From: Caulobacter sp. UNC279MFTsu5.1
GTDB lineage: Bacteria; Pseudomonadota; Alphaproteobacteria; Caulobacterales; Caulobacteraceae
Reading direction: 5' to 3'
Length of the DNA stretch: 64,000 nucleotides
NCBI RefSeq assembly: GCF_900114015.1
Contig: NZ_FORN01000017.1
Span: forward strand, 32,236-96,235
Shown here: positions 7,946-17,387 of the stretch, one piece after another
Numbering within the stretch: the first letter of the stretch is position 1
Layout of the letters: each line of letters begins with the position of its first letter
Position numbers and translations under genes: made by a program
Notes under the pieces: generated by a model
What the model was told of the DNA's origin: nothing
Databases searched by the model: none
Seen by the model: the letters and a program-made list of their open reading frames with translations, nothing else

Positions 7946-9475
7946 TCACTCCTGAAGGGCGACCTTCCAGGTGTCGATGGTCGCGCCCAGCTGCTGATCC
8001 AGCATCGTCAGGGCGTTGAGATAGTTGATCGCGGCGCTCAGCGCCTGGAGGTCGGCCGAGCGCAGGTTCGCCTCGAAGGTCAGCAGCTCGAAGTTCGAGG
8101 CCCGGCCGGCGCTCAGCTTCTCGCGTTCCAGCTCTAAAGTCCTGGCCGCCAGGTCGCGCGACAGCCGCGTGGCCTCCACCTGCCGCCAGGCCAGCTCCAC
8201 GCCTTGGACGCCGTCGCGCACCTGGGCCTCGACGGTCTGGCGCAGGTCGTCCAGGCGCAGTTCCTGGGTCCGCACCAGGGTCTGGGCCTGGATCTCGGCC
8301 TGGCGCGGGCGGTAGTCGCCCAGGGGGATGCGGAACTGCACGCCGACCCCGCCGCTGGTGCGCGGCAGGCCGGCCCCGGCCAGCGGCGCGCCGGCGATCG
8401 GGCCGTCGAGCAGGTCGCCGCGCTCGGTCTGCCGTTGCACCGAGCCGTAGACCGACACGTCCCACAAACGGTTGTTGCGCGCCAGGATCAGGCCCTGGCG
8501 CGCCTGCTCGACGGCGCGCTTCTGCGACAGGAAGTCGGGACGGTTGTCCAGGGCCGTGGCGATCGCCTGGTCGAGATCGACCGCCGTGGGCCTGGCGTCC
8601 GGGGCGTCGGCGGCGACCACGTCGGTGTGCAGGTCGACGGCCAGCAGGGTCAGCAAGGCGATCTGGGCGCTGTTGCGCTGTTGTTCGGCCTGCAGCAGCG
8701 CCACCTGCTGGGCGGCGATGTCGGCCTGGGTCTGGACGATGTCGGCCGCGGCCATCCGCCCGGCGTCGATCAGCGCCTGGTTGGTGGCCAGCTGGGCGCG
8801 GGAGCGCTCCAGAGACTGACGGGCGATCAACAGCTGCTGCTGGCCCTGGACCAGGGTGCGGTAGGCCAGGATGATGCGGCTGACCGTCTCCGACACCGTC
8901 GCCTTCAGGTTCAGGCGGTCGATGGAATCCTGCAGCCGGGCCAGGCGCACCGGCGCGGTGTTGACGGCCAGGCCGGCGCCGCGCAGCAGGGGTTGGCTGA
9001 CACCGAGCGTGGCCACCTGCGTCGTCAGGTCGTTGCTCCCGCTACGGAGGGTCTGGCGCGCCCAGCCGAAGTCGAACTGCGCCCCGGTCGGGATCAGCCA
9101 CGACGCGCTTGGGTTCAGTTGCAGGGTCGAGCCGCGCAGGTCGCCGGCCCGCGTGGTCTCGGCCGAGCCGGTGATCGCCCCGATCGGACGAAACCGGGTT
9201 TCGGCGACGAACAAGTCGTACTTCTCGGCGGCTCGGACGACATAGGCCGACTTGATCGCGCGGTTGTCGCGCAAGCCCAGGAACACCGCGTCGGCCAGGC
9301 TGAGCGTCAGGCGCGGACCGACCGGGGCGGGCCGCGGGCTGGCCGGCGAGCCGACGGGGGCCTGGGCCCGGGCCGGCGGGGCCAGGGCCAACGCCAGGAC
9401 CAGCACCGCCGGGACCAGCGGCCACCTCGAAAGGCGCTGGGACGGGCGAGGTTCGGCAACCCGATACGCAGACAT
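7946..9475 (-). CDS. TolC-family outer-membrane efflux protein
   Basis: The 509-residue protein has a signal peptide (to about residue 38, ending ARAQ) followed by two tandem OEP domains rich in coiled-coil helices, with the typical NRPDFLSQKRAVEQAR and NYLNALTMLDQQLG-like segments. It forms the trimeric outer-membrane duct of tripartite pumps. It is divergent from an ABC ATPase, permease and adaptor set (9571-12841), which makes it the probable exit duct for that pump. Its 3' end converges with the lacI gene across only 3 bp. Confidence 0.9.
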   Translation of the reverse strand: MSAYRVAEPRPSQRLSRWPLVPAVLVLALALAPPARAQAPVGSPASPRPAPVGPRLTLSLADAVFLGLRDNRAIKSAYVVRAAEKYDLFVAETRFRPIGAITGSAETTRAGDLRGSTLQLNPSASWLIPTGAQFDFGWARQTLRSGSNDLTTQVATLGVSQPLLRGAGLAVNTAPVRLARLQDSIDRLNLKATVSETVSRIILAYRTLVQGQQQLLIARQSLERSRAQLATNQALIDAGRMAAADIVQTQADIAAQQVALLQAEQQRNSAQIALLTLLAVDLHTDVVAADAPDARPTAVDLDQAIATALDNRPDFLSQKRAVEQARQGLILARNNRLWDVSVYGSVQRQTERGDLLDGPIAGAPLAGAGLPRTSGGVGVQFRIPLGDYRPRQAEIQAQTLVRTQELRLDDLRQTVEAQVRDGVQGVELAWRQVEATRLSRDLAARTLELEREKLSAGRASNFELLTFEANLRSADLQALSAAINYLNALTMLDQQLGATIDTWKVALQE

Positions 9476-9499
9476 CCTCGCGCCACCCGACGAACGATA

Positions 9500-9515
9500 T
9501 TGACACTAAGGTCAA
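9500..9515. promoter_or_regulatory. Inverted repeat in the tolC/ABC divergent promoter
   Basis: TTGAC-ACTAAG-GTCAA forms a 5-bp-arm inverted repeat in the 95-bp region between the tolC-like gene and the ABC ATPase gene. The left arm TTGACA also resembles a -35 box. It could be an operator or part of a promoter. Confidence 0.35.
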
Positions 9516-9570
9516 CAAAACACGCTCCTGGCTCTTGTTCAAGTTGCACGGTCAGGCGCAATATGGGCGG

Positions 9571-10254
9571 GTGCTGGAAGTCCTCGACCTGACCAAGACC
9601 TACGGCCCGCCCGACCAGGCCACGTCCGTGCTGCGCGGCGTCAGCTTCAAGGTCGAGACGGGATCGTTCTGCGCGGTCGTCGGCCCGTCGGGCTCGGGCA
9701 AGAGCACCCTGATGAACATCATCGGCCTGCTGGACCGGCCCACCGGCGGCGTCCTGCGCCTCGACGGCCGGGAGGTGGCGTTCGGCGACCGTGCGCGGGA
9801 GGCGCGGTTCCGCGGCGCGACGATCGGCTTCGTCTTCCAGTCTTTCAACCTGCTGCCGCGCCTGAACGCCTGGGAGAACGTGGCCCTGCCCCTGGTCTAT
9901 GCCGGCGTCGCCGCCCGCGAGCGCCAACACCGCGCCCTGGCCATGCTGGAGCGGGTGGGCCTGTCGCATCGGGCCCACGCCCGCCCGGCCGAGCTGTCGG
10001 GCGGCCAGCGCCAGCGCGTCGCCCTGGCCCGCGCCCTGATCCGCCAGCCCCGGCTGGTCCTGGCCGACGAGCCGACCGGCAGCCTCGACAGCGTCACAGC
10101 CGGCGAGGTCATGGCCCTGCTGCGCGACCTCAACCAACGCCTGGGCGTGACCGTGCTGATGGTCACCCACGACAGGGACCTGGCCAAGCGCTGCGAGCGG
10201 CGGATCGAGGTGCTGGACGGTCGGGTCGTGGCCGACTCCGCGGCGCCGGCATGA
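9571..10254 (+). CDS. ABC transporter ATPase, MacB/LolD type
   Basis: From the GTG at 9571 the protein is 227 residues, the normal size of a MacB/LolD-class ATPase. Walker A GPSGSGKST, the Q-loop FVFQSFNLLPRL, the signature LSGGQRQRVALARAL, Walker B LVLADEP and the H-loop VTHD are all intact. An in-frame TTG at 9535 would add 12 residues with no ribosome site. Its TGA overlaps the permease ATG (ATGA), so the two are coupled. With permease and adaptor it forms an energy-driven export or lipid/antibiotic efflux system. Confidence 0.92.
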   Translation: MLEVLDLTKTYGPPDQATSVLRGVSFKVETGSFCAVVGPSGSGKSTLMNIIGLLDRPTGGVLRLDGREVAFGDRAREARFRGATIGFVFQSFNLLPRLNAWENVALPLVYAGVAARERQHRALAMLERVGLSHRAHARPAELSGGQRQRVALARALIRQPRLVLADEPTGSLDSVTAGEVMALLRDLNQRLGVTVLMVTHDRDLAKRCERRIEVLDGRVVADSAAPA

Positions 10255-11462
10255 CCGCCCTGGCCTCCTCCTCACCGCGCGCGACCTTCGGCGCCTGGAC
10301 CCAGTCGGGCGCCGAGGCGGTGGCCAATCTGCTGGCCCAGCGGCAGCGCTCGGCCCTGGCTCTGCTGGGCATACTGATCGGCGCCGCCTCGATCGTGGCC
10401 ATGCTGACCATCGGCCACATGGCCCAGCGCGAGACGCTGAAGCTGTTCGCGCACATGGGCGTGGACATGCTGCAGATCCACGCCAATCCTGTCGGCCCCT
10501 TCCCGGCGACGATGGACCGGGCGGCGATCGAGGCCCTGCCCCGCACCGATCCCGACGTCGAGGCCGCCCTGCCGATGGCGATCGACCGGGCGAAGGTGGC
10601 CATCGGTCCGGTCAGCCAGGACGCCGGGATCATCGCGGTCGCCCCCAACCTGCCCGACCTGGTCCGGCTGTCGCCCGCCAGCGGGCGGCTGTTCGTCCCG
10701 CCCGACGAGGGCGCCCTCGTGGCCGTGCTGGGCGCCGACGCGGCCGCGGCGCTATCCACGCCCGGCGCGCCGGCCGGCGTGGGCTCGCGGATCCGCGTCC
10801 GAGGCTATGTGTTCACGGTGATCGGCGTGCTCGCCCCCGTGGCGTTCACGGCCATGGATCCGACCGACTACAACGCCGCCGTGCTGGTGACGCTGGGCGA
10901 CGCCGCCCGGATCATGGCCACGCCGGAGCCCAGCACGGCGCTGCTGCGCCTGCGTCCGGGCGCCGACGCCAAGGCCGTGGGAGCGCGCCTGGTCGCCCGG
11001 CTGGCCAACCCGACCACGGCCCCGCAGGCCCTGAGCGCCCAGGAGCTGATCCAGAGCCTGAACGCCCAGAAGGCCATCCACAGCCGCCTGCTGACGGCGA
11101 TCGGGGCGATCTCGCTGCTGGTCGGCGGCATCGGGGTCATGAACGTCATGATGATGGGTGTAATGGAGCGGCGGCGCGAGATCGGTCTGCGGGCGGCCCT
11201 GGGCGCGACGCCGCGCAACATCCAGGCGATGTTCCTGATCGAGGCGGGGATCCTGGCCCTGATGGGCGGCGTGGTCGGCCTGGCCTTCGGCCTGCTGGCC
11301 GCCTTCGTGGCCGCCAAGGCCTCGGGCTGGACCTTCGGCCTGTCGATCTACGTCCTGCCGCTGGGGCCGGGCCTGGCCGCGGCGGTGGGGATGATCTTCG
11401 GCTTCTATCCGGCGCTCAGGGCCTCGCGACTGGACCCGATCGTCGCGCTGCGCGACGAATGA
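10251..11462 (+). CDS. ABC permease, MacB/FtsX type
   Basis: The 403-residue protein has one N-terminal membrane helix (about residues 37-55), a periplasmic MacB_PCD-like domain (60-250), then three C-terminal helices of the FtsX domain, with the conserved GGIGVMNVMMMGVMERRREIGLRAALGA. This is the mechanotransmission permease that works with the ATPase overlapping it upstream. The start is fixed by the ATGA overlap. The export substrate cannot be read from the sequence. Confidence 0.92.
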   Translation: MTALASSSPRATFGAWTQSGAEAVANLLAQRQRSALALLGILIGAASIVAMLTIGHMAQRETLKLFAHMGVDMLQIHANPVGPFPATMDRAAIEALPRTDPDVEAALPMAIDRAKVAIGPVSQDAGIIAVAPNLPDLVRLSPASGRLFVPPDEGALVAVLGADAAAALSTPGAPAGVGSRIRVRGYVFTVIGVLAPVAFTAMDPTDYNAAVLVTLGDAARIMATPEPSTALLRLRPGADAKAVGARLVARLANPTTAPQALSAQELIQSLNAQKAIHSRLLTAIGAISLLVGGIGVMNVMMMGVMERRREIGLRAALGATPRNIQAMFLIEAGILALMGGVVGLAFGLLAAFVAAKASGWTFGLSIYVLPLGPGLAAAVGMIFGFYPALRASRLDPIVALRDE

Positions 11463-11530
11463 GCGGCCGGGATCGCCGACTACTGACATTGTTGTAGACG
11501 GCGACGCAGGCTCGATCCTAAGGTTGAGCC

Positions 11531-12841
11531 ATGGCGGCGCGCGGACAGGCCCTGGCGATCTGGCGGTCTCGGAGATGGACGGTCGTGGCGGCCCTGTCCG
11601 GGGTCGCGATCCTGGGGCTGTGCCTGGCCCTGGCGCCGCGCCGATCCGCCGCCCCCGATCCCGCCGCGCTCCAGACCCAAGTGCTGTCGCCCCGCCCCTT
11701 CGCCGCCACGCTCGGCCTTGTCGGTTCGGTGGTTCCGGGCGACAGCATCGACATCGTCGCCCCGTTCGACGGCGTCGTGCGGCGCCTCGGCTTCGAATAC
11801 GGGACCAGTGTCACGGCGGGCCAGGTCCTGGTCGAGCTGGACCCCGCCGAGATCGGCCAGCGCCGCAACGAGGCCGAGGCGGCCTATCTGAAGGCGTCGA
11901 AGGCCTCCGAGACGCTGGCCGACTGGTCGAGCGGGACCGAGGTCGCGCGCGCCCGCCGGGCGGTGGACGCCGCCGTCCTCGACCTGGCGGATGTCGAGCA
12001 CAAGACCGCCGAGACCAAGGGGCTGCTCGACCGGGGGCTGGTGCCGCGCGGCGAGTATGACGGCCTGGTCCAGCAGAGGCGGAACCAGGAGATGGTGCTG
12101 GCGGGGGCCCGCCAGGATCTGGCCGCCGTGGTCGCCCAGGGGACGGGCGCCGATCGTCGCGTGGCGGCCCTGGAGCTGAGCAACGCCCGCGCCCAGCTGG
12201 CCCGGCTGGACGGCCAGGCGGCCGGGGCGATCGTCCGCGCCCCCGAGGCCGGTGTCATCGTGCGCCCGGCCGGCAAGGGCGAGGCCGCCGAGCCGCTCCA
12301 CGCTGGCCAGGCGGTGACACGGGGTCAGCTGATCGGCTCGATCGCCCGGGCCGGCGGCCTGGCCGTGGCCTTCCAGCTCAGCGAGACCGACGCCAACCGC
12401 GTGCAGCCGGGCATGGCCGTGGCGGTCACCGGCCCGGGCTTCGGCGGCTGGACGGTCGCCGGCCACGTGGCCTCGGTCGCCGGCCAGGCCGCGGCGCCGG
12501 CGACGGCCGGCGGGCCGTTGGCCAGCTTCCCGGCCACGGCGCGCCTGGACGCCCTGACGCCCGAACAGGCCAGGGCCATCCGCATCGGCATGACGGCCAA
12601 CGTCACCGTGGACCTCTATCGCAACCCGGCCGCCCTGGTCGCCCCGCCGGCCGCGATCCAGGGCGCGGCGCCCGCCGCCTGGGTCAAGGTCCGGGATCCG
12701 CGCGGCGGTCCGCCGCGCACGGTTCCGGTCAAGCTGGGGCGGATCGCGCCCGACGGCGTCGAGATCGTCTCGGGGGTGAAGGCCGGCGACGTGCTGGAGT
12801 GGCCGGCGCCGGCCGCCGGGACCGCCGCCCCCGCGTCCTGA
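11531..12841 (+). CDS. HlyD/MacA-type periplasmic adaptor
   Basis: The 436-residue protein has one N-terminal membrane anchor (about residues 17-35), a biotinyl-lipoyl-like barrel (SIDIVAPFDGVVRRLGFEYGTSV), a helical hairpin (about 115-220), the second lipoyl half (GAIVRAPEAGVIVRPAGKGEAA) and beta-barrel domains. It links the inner-membrane ABC pair to the TolC-like duct. It is separated from the permease by 68 bp, so it is probably the third gene of the operon. Confidence 0.9.
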   Translation: MAARGQALAIWRSRRWTVVAALSGVAILGLCLALAPRRSAAPDPAALQTQVLSPRPFAATLGLVGSVVPGDSIDIVAPFDGVVRRLGFEYGTSVTAGQVLVELDPAEIGQRRNEAEAAYLKASKASETLADWSSGTEVARARRAVDAAVLDLADVEHKTAETKGLLDRGLVPRGEYDGLVQQRRNQEMVLAGARQDLAAVVAQGTGADRRVAALELSNARAQLARLDGQAAGAIVRAPEAGVIVRPAGKGEAAEPLHAGQAVTRGQLIGSIARAGGLAVAFQLSETDANRVQPGMAVAVTGPGFGGWTVAGHVASVAGQAAAPATAGGPLASFPATARLDALTPEQARAIRIGMTANVTVDLYRNPAALVAPPAAIQGAAPAAWVKVRDPRGGPPRTVPVKLGRIAPDGVEIVSGVKAGDVLEWPAPAAGTAAPAS

Positions 12842-12861
12842 ACCGGTCCGGATCCCCGCGC

Positions 12862-12894
12862 AAAAAGACGCCCTGACGACGGGGTCGTCAGGGC
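12862..12894 (-). terminator. Intrinsic terminator of the PraB-like gene
   Basis: A perfect 11-bp stem (12870-12880 with 12884-12894) with a 3-nt loop is followed, on the minus strand and after a GTC-like step, by five T residues (12866-12862). It lies about 60 bp after the stop of the minus-strand gene at 12953. It also separates that gene from the converging adaptor gene. Confidence 0.75.
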
Positions 12895-12952
12895 AGAACC
12901 GGTCCTGCGTCGCTGGGGTAGGGGAAGGCGACGGCTCCGGAAAAGAGCAGAC

Positions 12953-13426
12953 CTAGGGGACGATGGTCAGGGCCGGGCTGGTCTGGACCGAGCCGTTGAT
13001 GGCGCAGTTCGGGCTCAGGGTCTGGTTGTTGAAGGTGATCAGCCCCGTCGCGCTGACCGAGACGGTCACGGTGCTGGGACCGCAGGTGCCGAACAGGGAG
13101 GCCGTCACCGCCACGCCGGCGATGTCGGCCGTGCCGGCGCCCGTGCCGCTGGCCGAGGTGGCCGTGGCGGTCCAGGTTCCGGTCTTGTGGATCAGGCCGC
13201 ACAGGCCGCCGCCGCCGCTGAAGGTGGCGGTGTCGATCACCCCGACCCCGCCGGTGGTGTGGCCGGTGAAGTTGGCCGTGCAGGGGATGGTCAGCGAGCC
13301 CTTGGTCAGGCTGGTGGTGCCCGTGCCGGTGAACGTGCCGTTGGCCGGGCTGAACGACGCGGCCGAAGCCGAGGCGGCGAAGGCGGCCGTGGCCAGCAAG
13401 GCGACGGCGGAAGCGAAGATTTTCAT
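12953..13426 (-). CDS. Secreted PraB-like protein
   Basis: The 157-residue protein has a clear signal peptide (1-22, ending ASASAA) and a mature part very rich in Thr, Gly, Ala and Ser with four Cys, which suggests an extracellular beta-sandwich with disulfides. The opening (FSPANGTFTGTGTTSLTKGSLTIPCTANFTG) resembles the family annotated as 'protein activator of alkane oxidation PraB' in Pseudomonas and Caulobacter, as I remember it. Function in that family is poorly established. The gene stands alone behind an AT-rich promoter region, with its own terminator. Confidence 0.65.
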   Translation of the reverse strand: MKIFASAVALLATAAFAASASAASFSPANGTFTGTGTTSLTKGSLTIPCTANFTGHTTGGVGVIDTATFSGGGGLCGLIHKTGTWTATATSASGTGAGTADIAGVAVTASLFGTCGPSTVTVSVSATGLITFNNQTLSPNCAINGSVQTSPALTIVP

Positions 13427-13541
13427 GGCGTTTCCCTAGTATTATGAGGCGCTACGGCGCCGTTCGGGCGAGCACATCGCCCGATGTATTAGACGTCCAG
13501 GAATAGAATAAGGGGGGTATGTATCCCGAAAATATTCACCC

Positions 13542-13571
13542 ATAGGTTACGTGATTTTTTCTTGAACCTAT
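13542..13571. promoter_or_regulatory. Inverted repeat in an AT-rich intergenic patch
   Basis: ATAGGTT (13542-13548) and AACCTAT (13565-13571) are perfect 7-bp arms with a 16-bp spacer containing a T-run. The surrounding 13490-13600 stretch is far more AT-rich than its neighbours. It lies upstream of the PraB-like gene and downstream of the sigma-factor gene, so it could be a regulator site or a transcription end. Confidence 0.35.
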
Positions 13572-13673
13572 AATTGATACAAACGCGCAGGAAAGCGCCG
13601 CAAGGCTTGAAAAGCCTTTCGGTTCTCGATCGTGCCCCCTTCGTAGATAGCGTCCGCCGCGAACGGCGACGGA

Positions 13674-14213
13674 TCAGGCGCCCTTCAAGGCCTGGTCGAG
13701 ATGGGCGTGGGCGCGTCGCAGGAGCTCCTTGACGGAGTCCTTCGAGATTCCCATGCGCTCGGCGATCGCGCCGTAGCTGAGATCCTCCATGCGGTTGAGG
13801 CGAAAGGCCATGCGGGTGCGGGGCGGCAGGCGCTCGATGACGGCCATGACGCGGGCGTAGTCCTGGCGGGCGCCGACGATGCGCTCGGGCGACAGGTCCT
13901 CGGCGGCCTCGGACCATTCGGCGAACGAGCGCTGCAGCTCGGCCGCGCGCACGCCAAGCCGCCGGACCCGGCTGACCAGGACGTTGTGGGCGACGGTGAA
14001 CAAGTAGCGCTCGACCTCGACGATCGGCGTGTCCAGCCGGGCCGCCTGGACACGCAGGAACACGTCCTGGACCAGGTCCTCGGCCTCGGCGCGCGGAGCC
14101 CGGCGCGTGAAATAGCGACGCAGCCGGGGTCCGTGGACGGCCATCCAGGCGCCGAGGTCCGGCCGGGCTGGTGCGGGGTCCGCGGCGGGCGCGGACGCGC
14201 GGGGTGACGCCAT
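13674..14213 (-). CDS. ECF RNA polymerase sigma factor
   Basis: The 179-residue protein shows sigma region 2 (about 25-95, with AEAEDLVQDVFLRVQAA and YLFTVAHNVLVSRVRR) and region 4 (about 120-175, with LPPRTRMAFRLNRMEDLSYGAIAERMGISKDSVKELLRRA). It is FecI-like in size and sequence. It lies 65 bp downstream of a TonB-dependent receptor gene on the same strand, the context of iron or substrate signalling by FecIR systems. However, no FecR-type anti-sigma gene follows it, and the receptor lacks an obvious N-terminal signalling domain. Confidence 0.88.
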   Translation of the reverse strand: MASPRASAPAADPAPARPDLGAWMAVHGPRLRRYFTRRAPRAEAEDLVQDVFLRVQAARLDTPIVEVERYLFTVAHNVLVSRVRRLGVRAAELQRSFAEWSEAAEDLSPERIVGARQDYARVMAVIERLPPRTRMAFRLNRMEDLSYGAIAERMGISKDSVKELLRRAHAHLDQALKGA

Positions 14214-14244
14214 CGTAGAAACTCCGGCACGACAGCGGCGCCCG

Positions 14245-14272
14245 CCCCGCGGCCGGGACGGGCGCCGCGGGG
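14245..14272 (-). terminator. GC-rich hairpin between receptor and sigma genes
   Basis: CCCCGCGG (14245-14252) pairs perfectly with CCGCGGGG (14265-14272) directly after the receptor stop codon. No T-run follows on the minus strand, so it may attenuate rather than fully stop read-through into the sigma gene, or stabilise the receptor mRNA. Confidence 0.4.
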
Positions 14273-14278
14273 TTTGGG

Positions 14279-17257
14279 TCAGAATCGCTTGCGGACGCTG
14301 GCGCCGATCATTCGCGGATCCAGCGTGAAGACGTTGGTGGTCAGGGCGGTGTCGTCGCTGTTGATGAAGGCGCCGGTGATCGGCGTGTCATCCAGCAGGT
14401 TCTTGGCGTAGAGCTCGAACTCCAGGCCGTCGTCCGGCTTGGCCAGGGTCAGGCGCAGGTTGACGTTGTACCAGCCGTGCAGCTTGTCGATCGCGTCCTC
14501 GTAGACGCGGGCCCAGGACTGCGACTGGTGATAGACGTCGCCGTGCACCCCGCCGACCCAGCCGCCCGACAGCGGCAGGGCGTAGTCGACGCTGATCGAC
14601 TGGGTCCACCGGGGCTGGTTGGGCAGGCTGTGGCCCGACACGTCGGCATAGAAGCCGCGGCCGCCGTTGGGCAGGTCGGCCTCGGTCGGGGCCGGGAACA
14701 GGAACAGGCCCAGGATCGAGCCGGGACAGACGGCGCTGAGATTGGCGTAGTCGGGCATGCCGAAGGCGGCGTTGGCGGCCAGCAGGCTGGCGACATAGCT
14801 CTTGGACACGACGCAGTTGGACGGCAGGAACGGGCTGCCCTTCATCACCGTGAAGTCGCTGTGGCCCTGGGTGCGGTTCTCGACGTCGATCGACCTGGAG
14901 CCGTCGGCCAGCTTGCTGCCCTGGTAGCCCAGGTTGACGGTCAGGCGCAGGTCGCGGGTCGGCCGCCAGGCGGACTCCAGCTCCAGCCCCCAGATCCTGG
15001 CGTCGAAGTTCTCGTTGATCGCGGTGCGGTCCTGGATCTGCGAGACCTGGTAGCCCTTGTAGTCGTAGTAGAAGGCCGCGCCGTTCAGCGTCAGGGCGCC
15101 GCCCAGCAGGGTGTTCTTCGTCCCCAATTCGAAAGCGTTGACGTATTCGGGCTTGAAGGTGTCGGGGTAGGCGGTCAGCTGCACCAGCGGCGGCAGGCCC
15201 GGCAGGAACGGTTCGTCGCTGTAGCCGATGGCGGGCGGGTTGGCGCCGCCGCCCTTGTAGCCGCGATTGTAGAACGCATAGACCAGGGTCTGGTCGGTGA
15301 ACGACAGCTTCGGCGACCAGTCCAGGCCCAGTCGTCCGGTCACCACGCCCCACTTCTGCTTGATGTCCTCGCCGACCGGATAGCCGCCGTCGACCGTGCC
15401 GCCGTTCGAGGACGACAGCAGCACCTGGGTCGGCACCGGGGTGAAGGTCTTGCGGTCGCGGGTGTAGCGCAGGCCGGCCGTCAGCTTCAGGTCGGGCGTG
15501 AAGGCATAGTAGAGCTCGCCGAACACCGCGGCCGACTTGACCTTGTAGATGTTCTTGCTGCGGAAATAGTTGTGGCCCAGGCCGTCGATCTGGTCCAGCG
15601 GATGGGGATCGATATAGATGCAGCCGGTCGTTCCGCCCGGCGTGATCGTCGGCGTCGAGCCATCGAAGCTTGTGCCGCACTTGGTCGGGTCGAGGCTGTT
15701 GTTGCCGTAGCCGCTGCTCTGGGCGATGGCCGAGACGATGTTGAAGAAGACGTAGTAGTCCTCGGTCGTGCGATAGTCGGTGTAGTTGCCGCCGAGGCTG
15801 AAATTGACCGGCCCGTCGAAGGCCGACGACAGGCGCAGCTCCTGCGAGAACTGGCGGCTCTTGGCGCGCACCTGGTCCAGGCCGGCGATCGTGCTGGAGC
15901 AGCCCAGCTGCGGATCGCAATAGACCCCGCCCGGCGTCAGGTTTGGGGCCGGGGCGCCCGGAACCACCGCATTGATCAGGCCGGTGGAGTCGTTGAACAC
16001 CCCGGGCAGGGTGTTGAAGCGGTTGTAGTCCTCGCTCGAGAAATAGCGGTCGCGGTTATAGGCCGTCTGCGAGGTCAGGGTCAGGTTCGGCGCCACGTCG
16101 ATGTCGACGTTCAGCTCCAGCACGTCGGCCTTGGCGCGATACTTCGGATCGAAGATCGACGAGATGCGCCGCAGGTCCCTGGACTGCATCATGCCGCCAT
16201 AGGGGTCGGCCACCTTCATCAGGTTGACCGGGCCCGACACGCCGTCGGGATTGAGGCCCAGCACGGCGGTGTTGGTGACCGAGGCCAGGACGAACGGGAT
16301 CGACAGGCCGTTGGGCGTACCGTAGGCCGCGTCGTCATAGAGCGAGGCGTTCAGGCAGCCCTGGCTGAAGAAGGCGCTGGCCTGCGGGCTGAGCGTGAAG
16401 CCGCCCATGGTCTGCGGGCCGGGATCGCGGGTGCACAGCTGCTTGGTGCTGCGGGCCCGGCTGTCGTTTTCGCTGAAATGCTCCCAGATCAGGGCGCCGC
16501 GCACCGCCTCGACCGGCTTGAAGCCCAGGGTGACGCGGGTGGAATAGAGGTCGCGACCGTCGATCTTGTTGCCCGTGACATCGTTCTCGGCGAAGCCGTC
16601 GCGGGTGGTCGAGGCGCCGGCCAGCCGCAGGTCCAGCTTGTCGCCCGCCAGCGGGATGTTGACGAAACCGCTGAGCCGGCGGCTGCTGTAATCGCCGACC
16701 TCGCCCTTGATCTCGCCCTCGAAGACGTCGGTGGGACGGGCCGAGATGATGTTGACCGCGCCGGCCGTGGCGTTGCGGCCGTACAGCGTGCCCTGCGGGC
16801 CGCGCAGCACCTCCACCCGCTCGACGTCGAAGAACTCCTGCTCGAAGAAGCGGTTGCGGATGAAGGCCGTGCCGTTGAAGTTGATCGACACGCCGGGGTC
16901 GGTCGAGACCGACACCGCCTGGGTGCCGATGCCGCGGATGGTCAGGTTGACGCCGCTGAAGTTGGTCTTGGTGAAACTGACGTTCGGGATCGCCTTGAGC
17001 AGGTCGGGCCCGCCCTCGATCTTGGCCGCGTCCAAGGCCTGCTGAGAGAAGGCCGAAATGGCGATCGGCACGTCCTGCGCCGCTTCTTCCTTGCGCTGGG
17101 CGGTGACGACCACCTCGTCGACGAGGTTGGACCTGGTCGACGCCGCCGCCGGTCCCTGGGCCTGAGCCTGGGCCTGGGCCAGTCCGGCCGACAGGACGAC
17201 GGCCACGGCGGAGACCCCGGCGATCCAACAGACGCGCGCGCGGATGCGTTGAGACAT
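14279..17257 (-). CDS. TonB-dependent outer-membrane receptor
   Basis: The 992-residue protein has a signal peptide (about 1-31), a TonB-box-like segment (DEVVVTAQR, about 43-51), a plug domain ending near 160 (VERVEVLRGPQGTLYGRNATAGAVNIIS is diagnostic) and a 22-strand barrel ending in a terminal Phe as required for outer-membrane assembly. It lacks an N-terminal STN signalling domain. GGGAGGGG just upstream fixes the ATG at 17257. A palindrome overlapping its likely -35 and two neighbouring TetR genes suggest TetR control. The ligand is unknown. Confidence 0.92.
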   Translation of the reverse strand: MSQRIRARVCWIAGVSAVAVVLSAGLAQAQAQAQGPAAASTRSNLVDEVVVTAQRKEEAAQDVPIAISAFSQQALDAAKIEGGPDLLKAIPNVSFTKTNFSGVNLTIRGIGTQAVSVSTDPGVSINFNGTAFIRNRFFEQEFFDVERVEVLRGPQGTLYGRNATAGAVNIISARPTDVFEGEIKGEVGDYSSRRLSGFVNIPLAGDKLDLRLAGASTTRDGFAENDVTGNKIDGRDLYSTRVTLGFKPVEAVRGALIWEHFSENDSRARSTKQLCTRDPGPQTMGGFTLSPQASAFFSQGCLNASLYDDAAYGTPNGLSIPFVLASVTNTAVLGLNPDGVSGPVNLMKVADPYGGMMQSRDLRRISSIFDPKYRAKADVLELNVDIDVAPNLTLTSQTAYNRDRYFSSEDYNRFNTLPGVFNDSTGLINAVVPGAPAPNLTPGGVYCDPQLGCSSTIAGLDQVRAKSRQFSQELRLSSAFDGPVNFSLGGNYTDYRTTEDYYVFFNIVSAIAQSSGYGNNSLDPTKCGTSFDGSTPTITPGGTTGCIYIDPHPLDQIDGLGHNYFRSKNIYKVKSAAVFGELYYAFTPDLKLTAGLRYTRDRKTFTPVPTQVLLSSSNGGTVDGGYPVGEDIKQKWGVVTGRLGLDWSPKLSFTDQTLVYAFYNRGYKGGGANPPAIGYSDEPFLPGLPPLVQLTAYPDTFKPEYVNAFELGTKNTLLGGALTLNGAAFYYDYKGYQVSQIQDRTAINENFDARIWGLELESAWRPTRDLRLTVNLGYQGSKLADGSRSIDVENRTQGHSDFTVMKGSPFLPSNCVVSKSYVASLLAANAAFGMPDYANLSAVCPGSILGLFLFPAPTEADLPNGGRGFYADVSGHSLPNQPRWTQSISVDYALPLSGGWVGGVHGDVYHQSQSWARVYEDAIDKLHGWYNVNLRLTLAKPDDGLEFELYAKNLLDDTPITGAFINSDDTALTTNVFTLDPRMIGASVRKRF

Positions 17258-17387
17258 ATCCCCTCCCAAGGGTCCTCTCCCCGACCGGGGCGGACGTCAA
17301 AAGCGTTTCCTCGCCGCATTTTTTTTGGTGGAGCCGCCAGCGGCCGGGCAATCTCCTCACCCTTAGGATGCGTCTATTCACCTCGGT

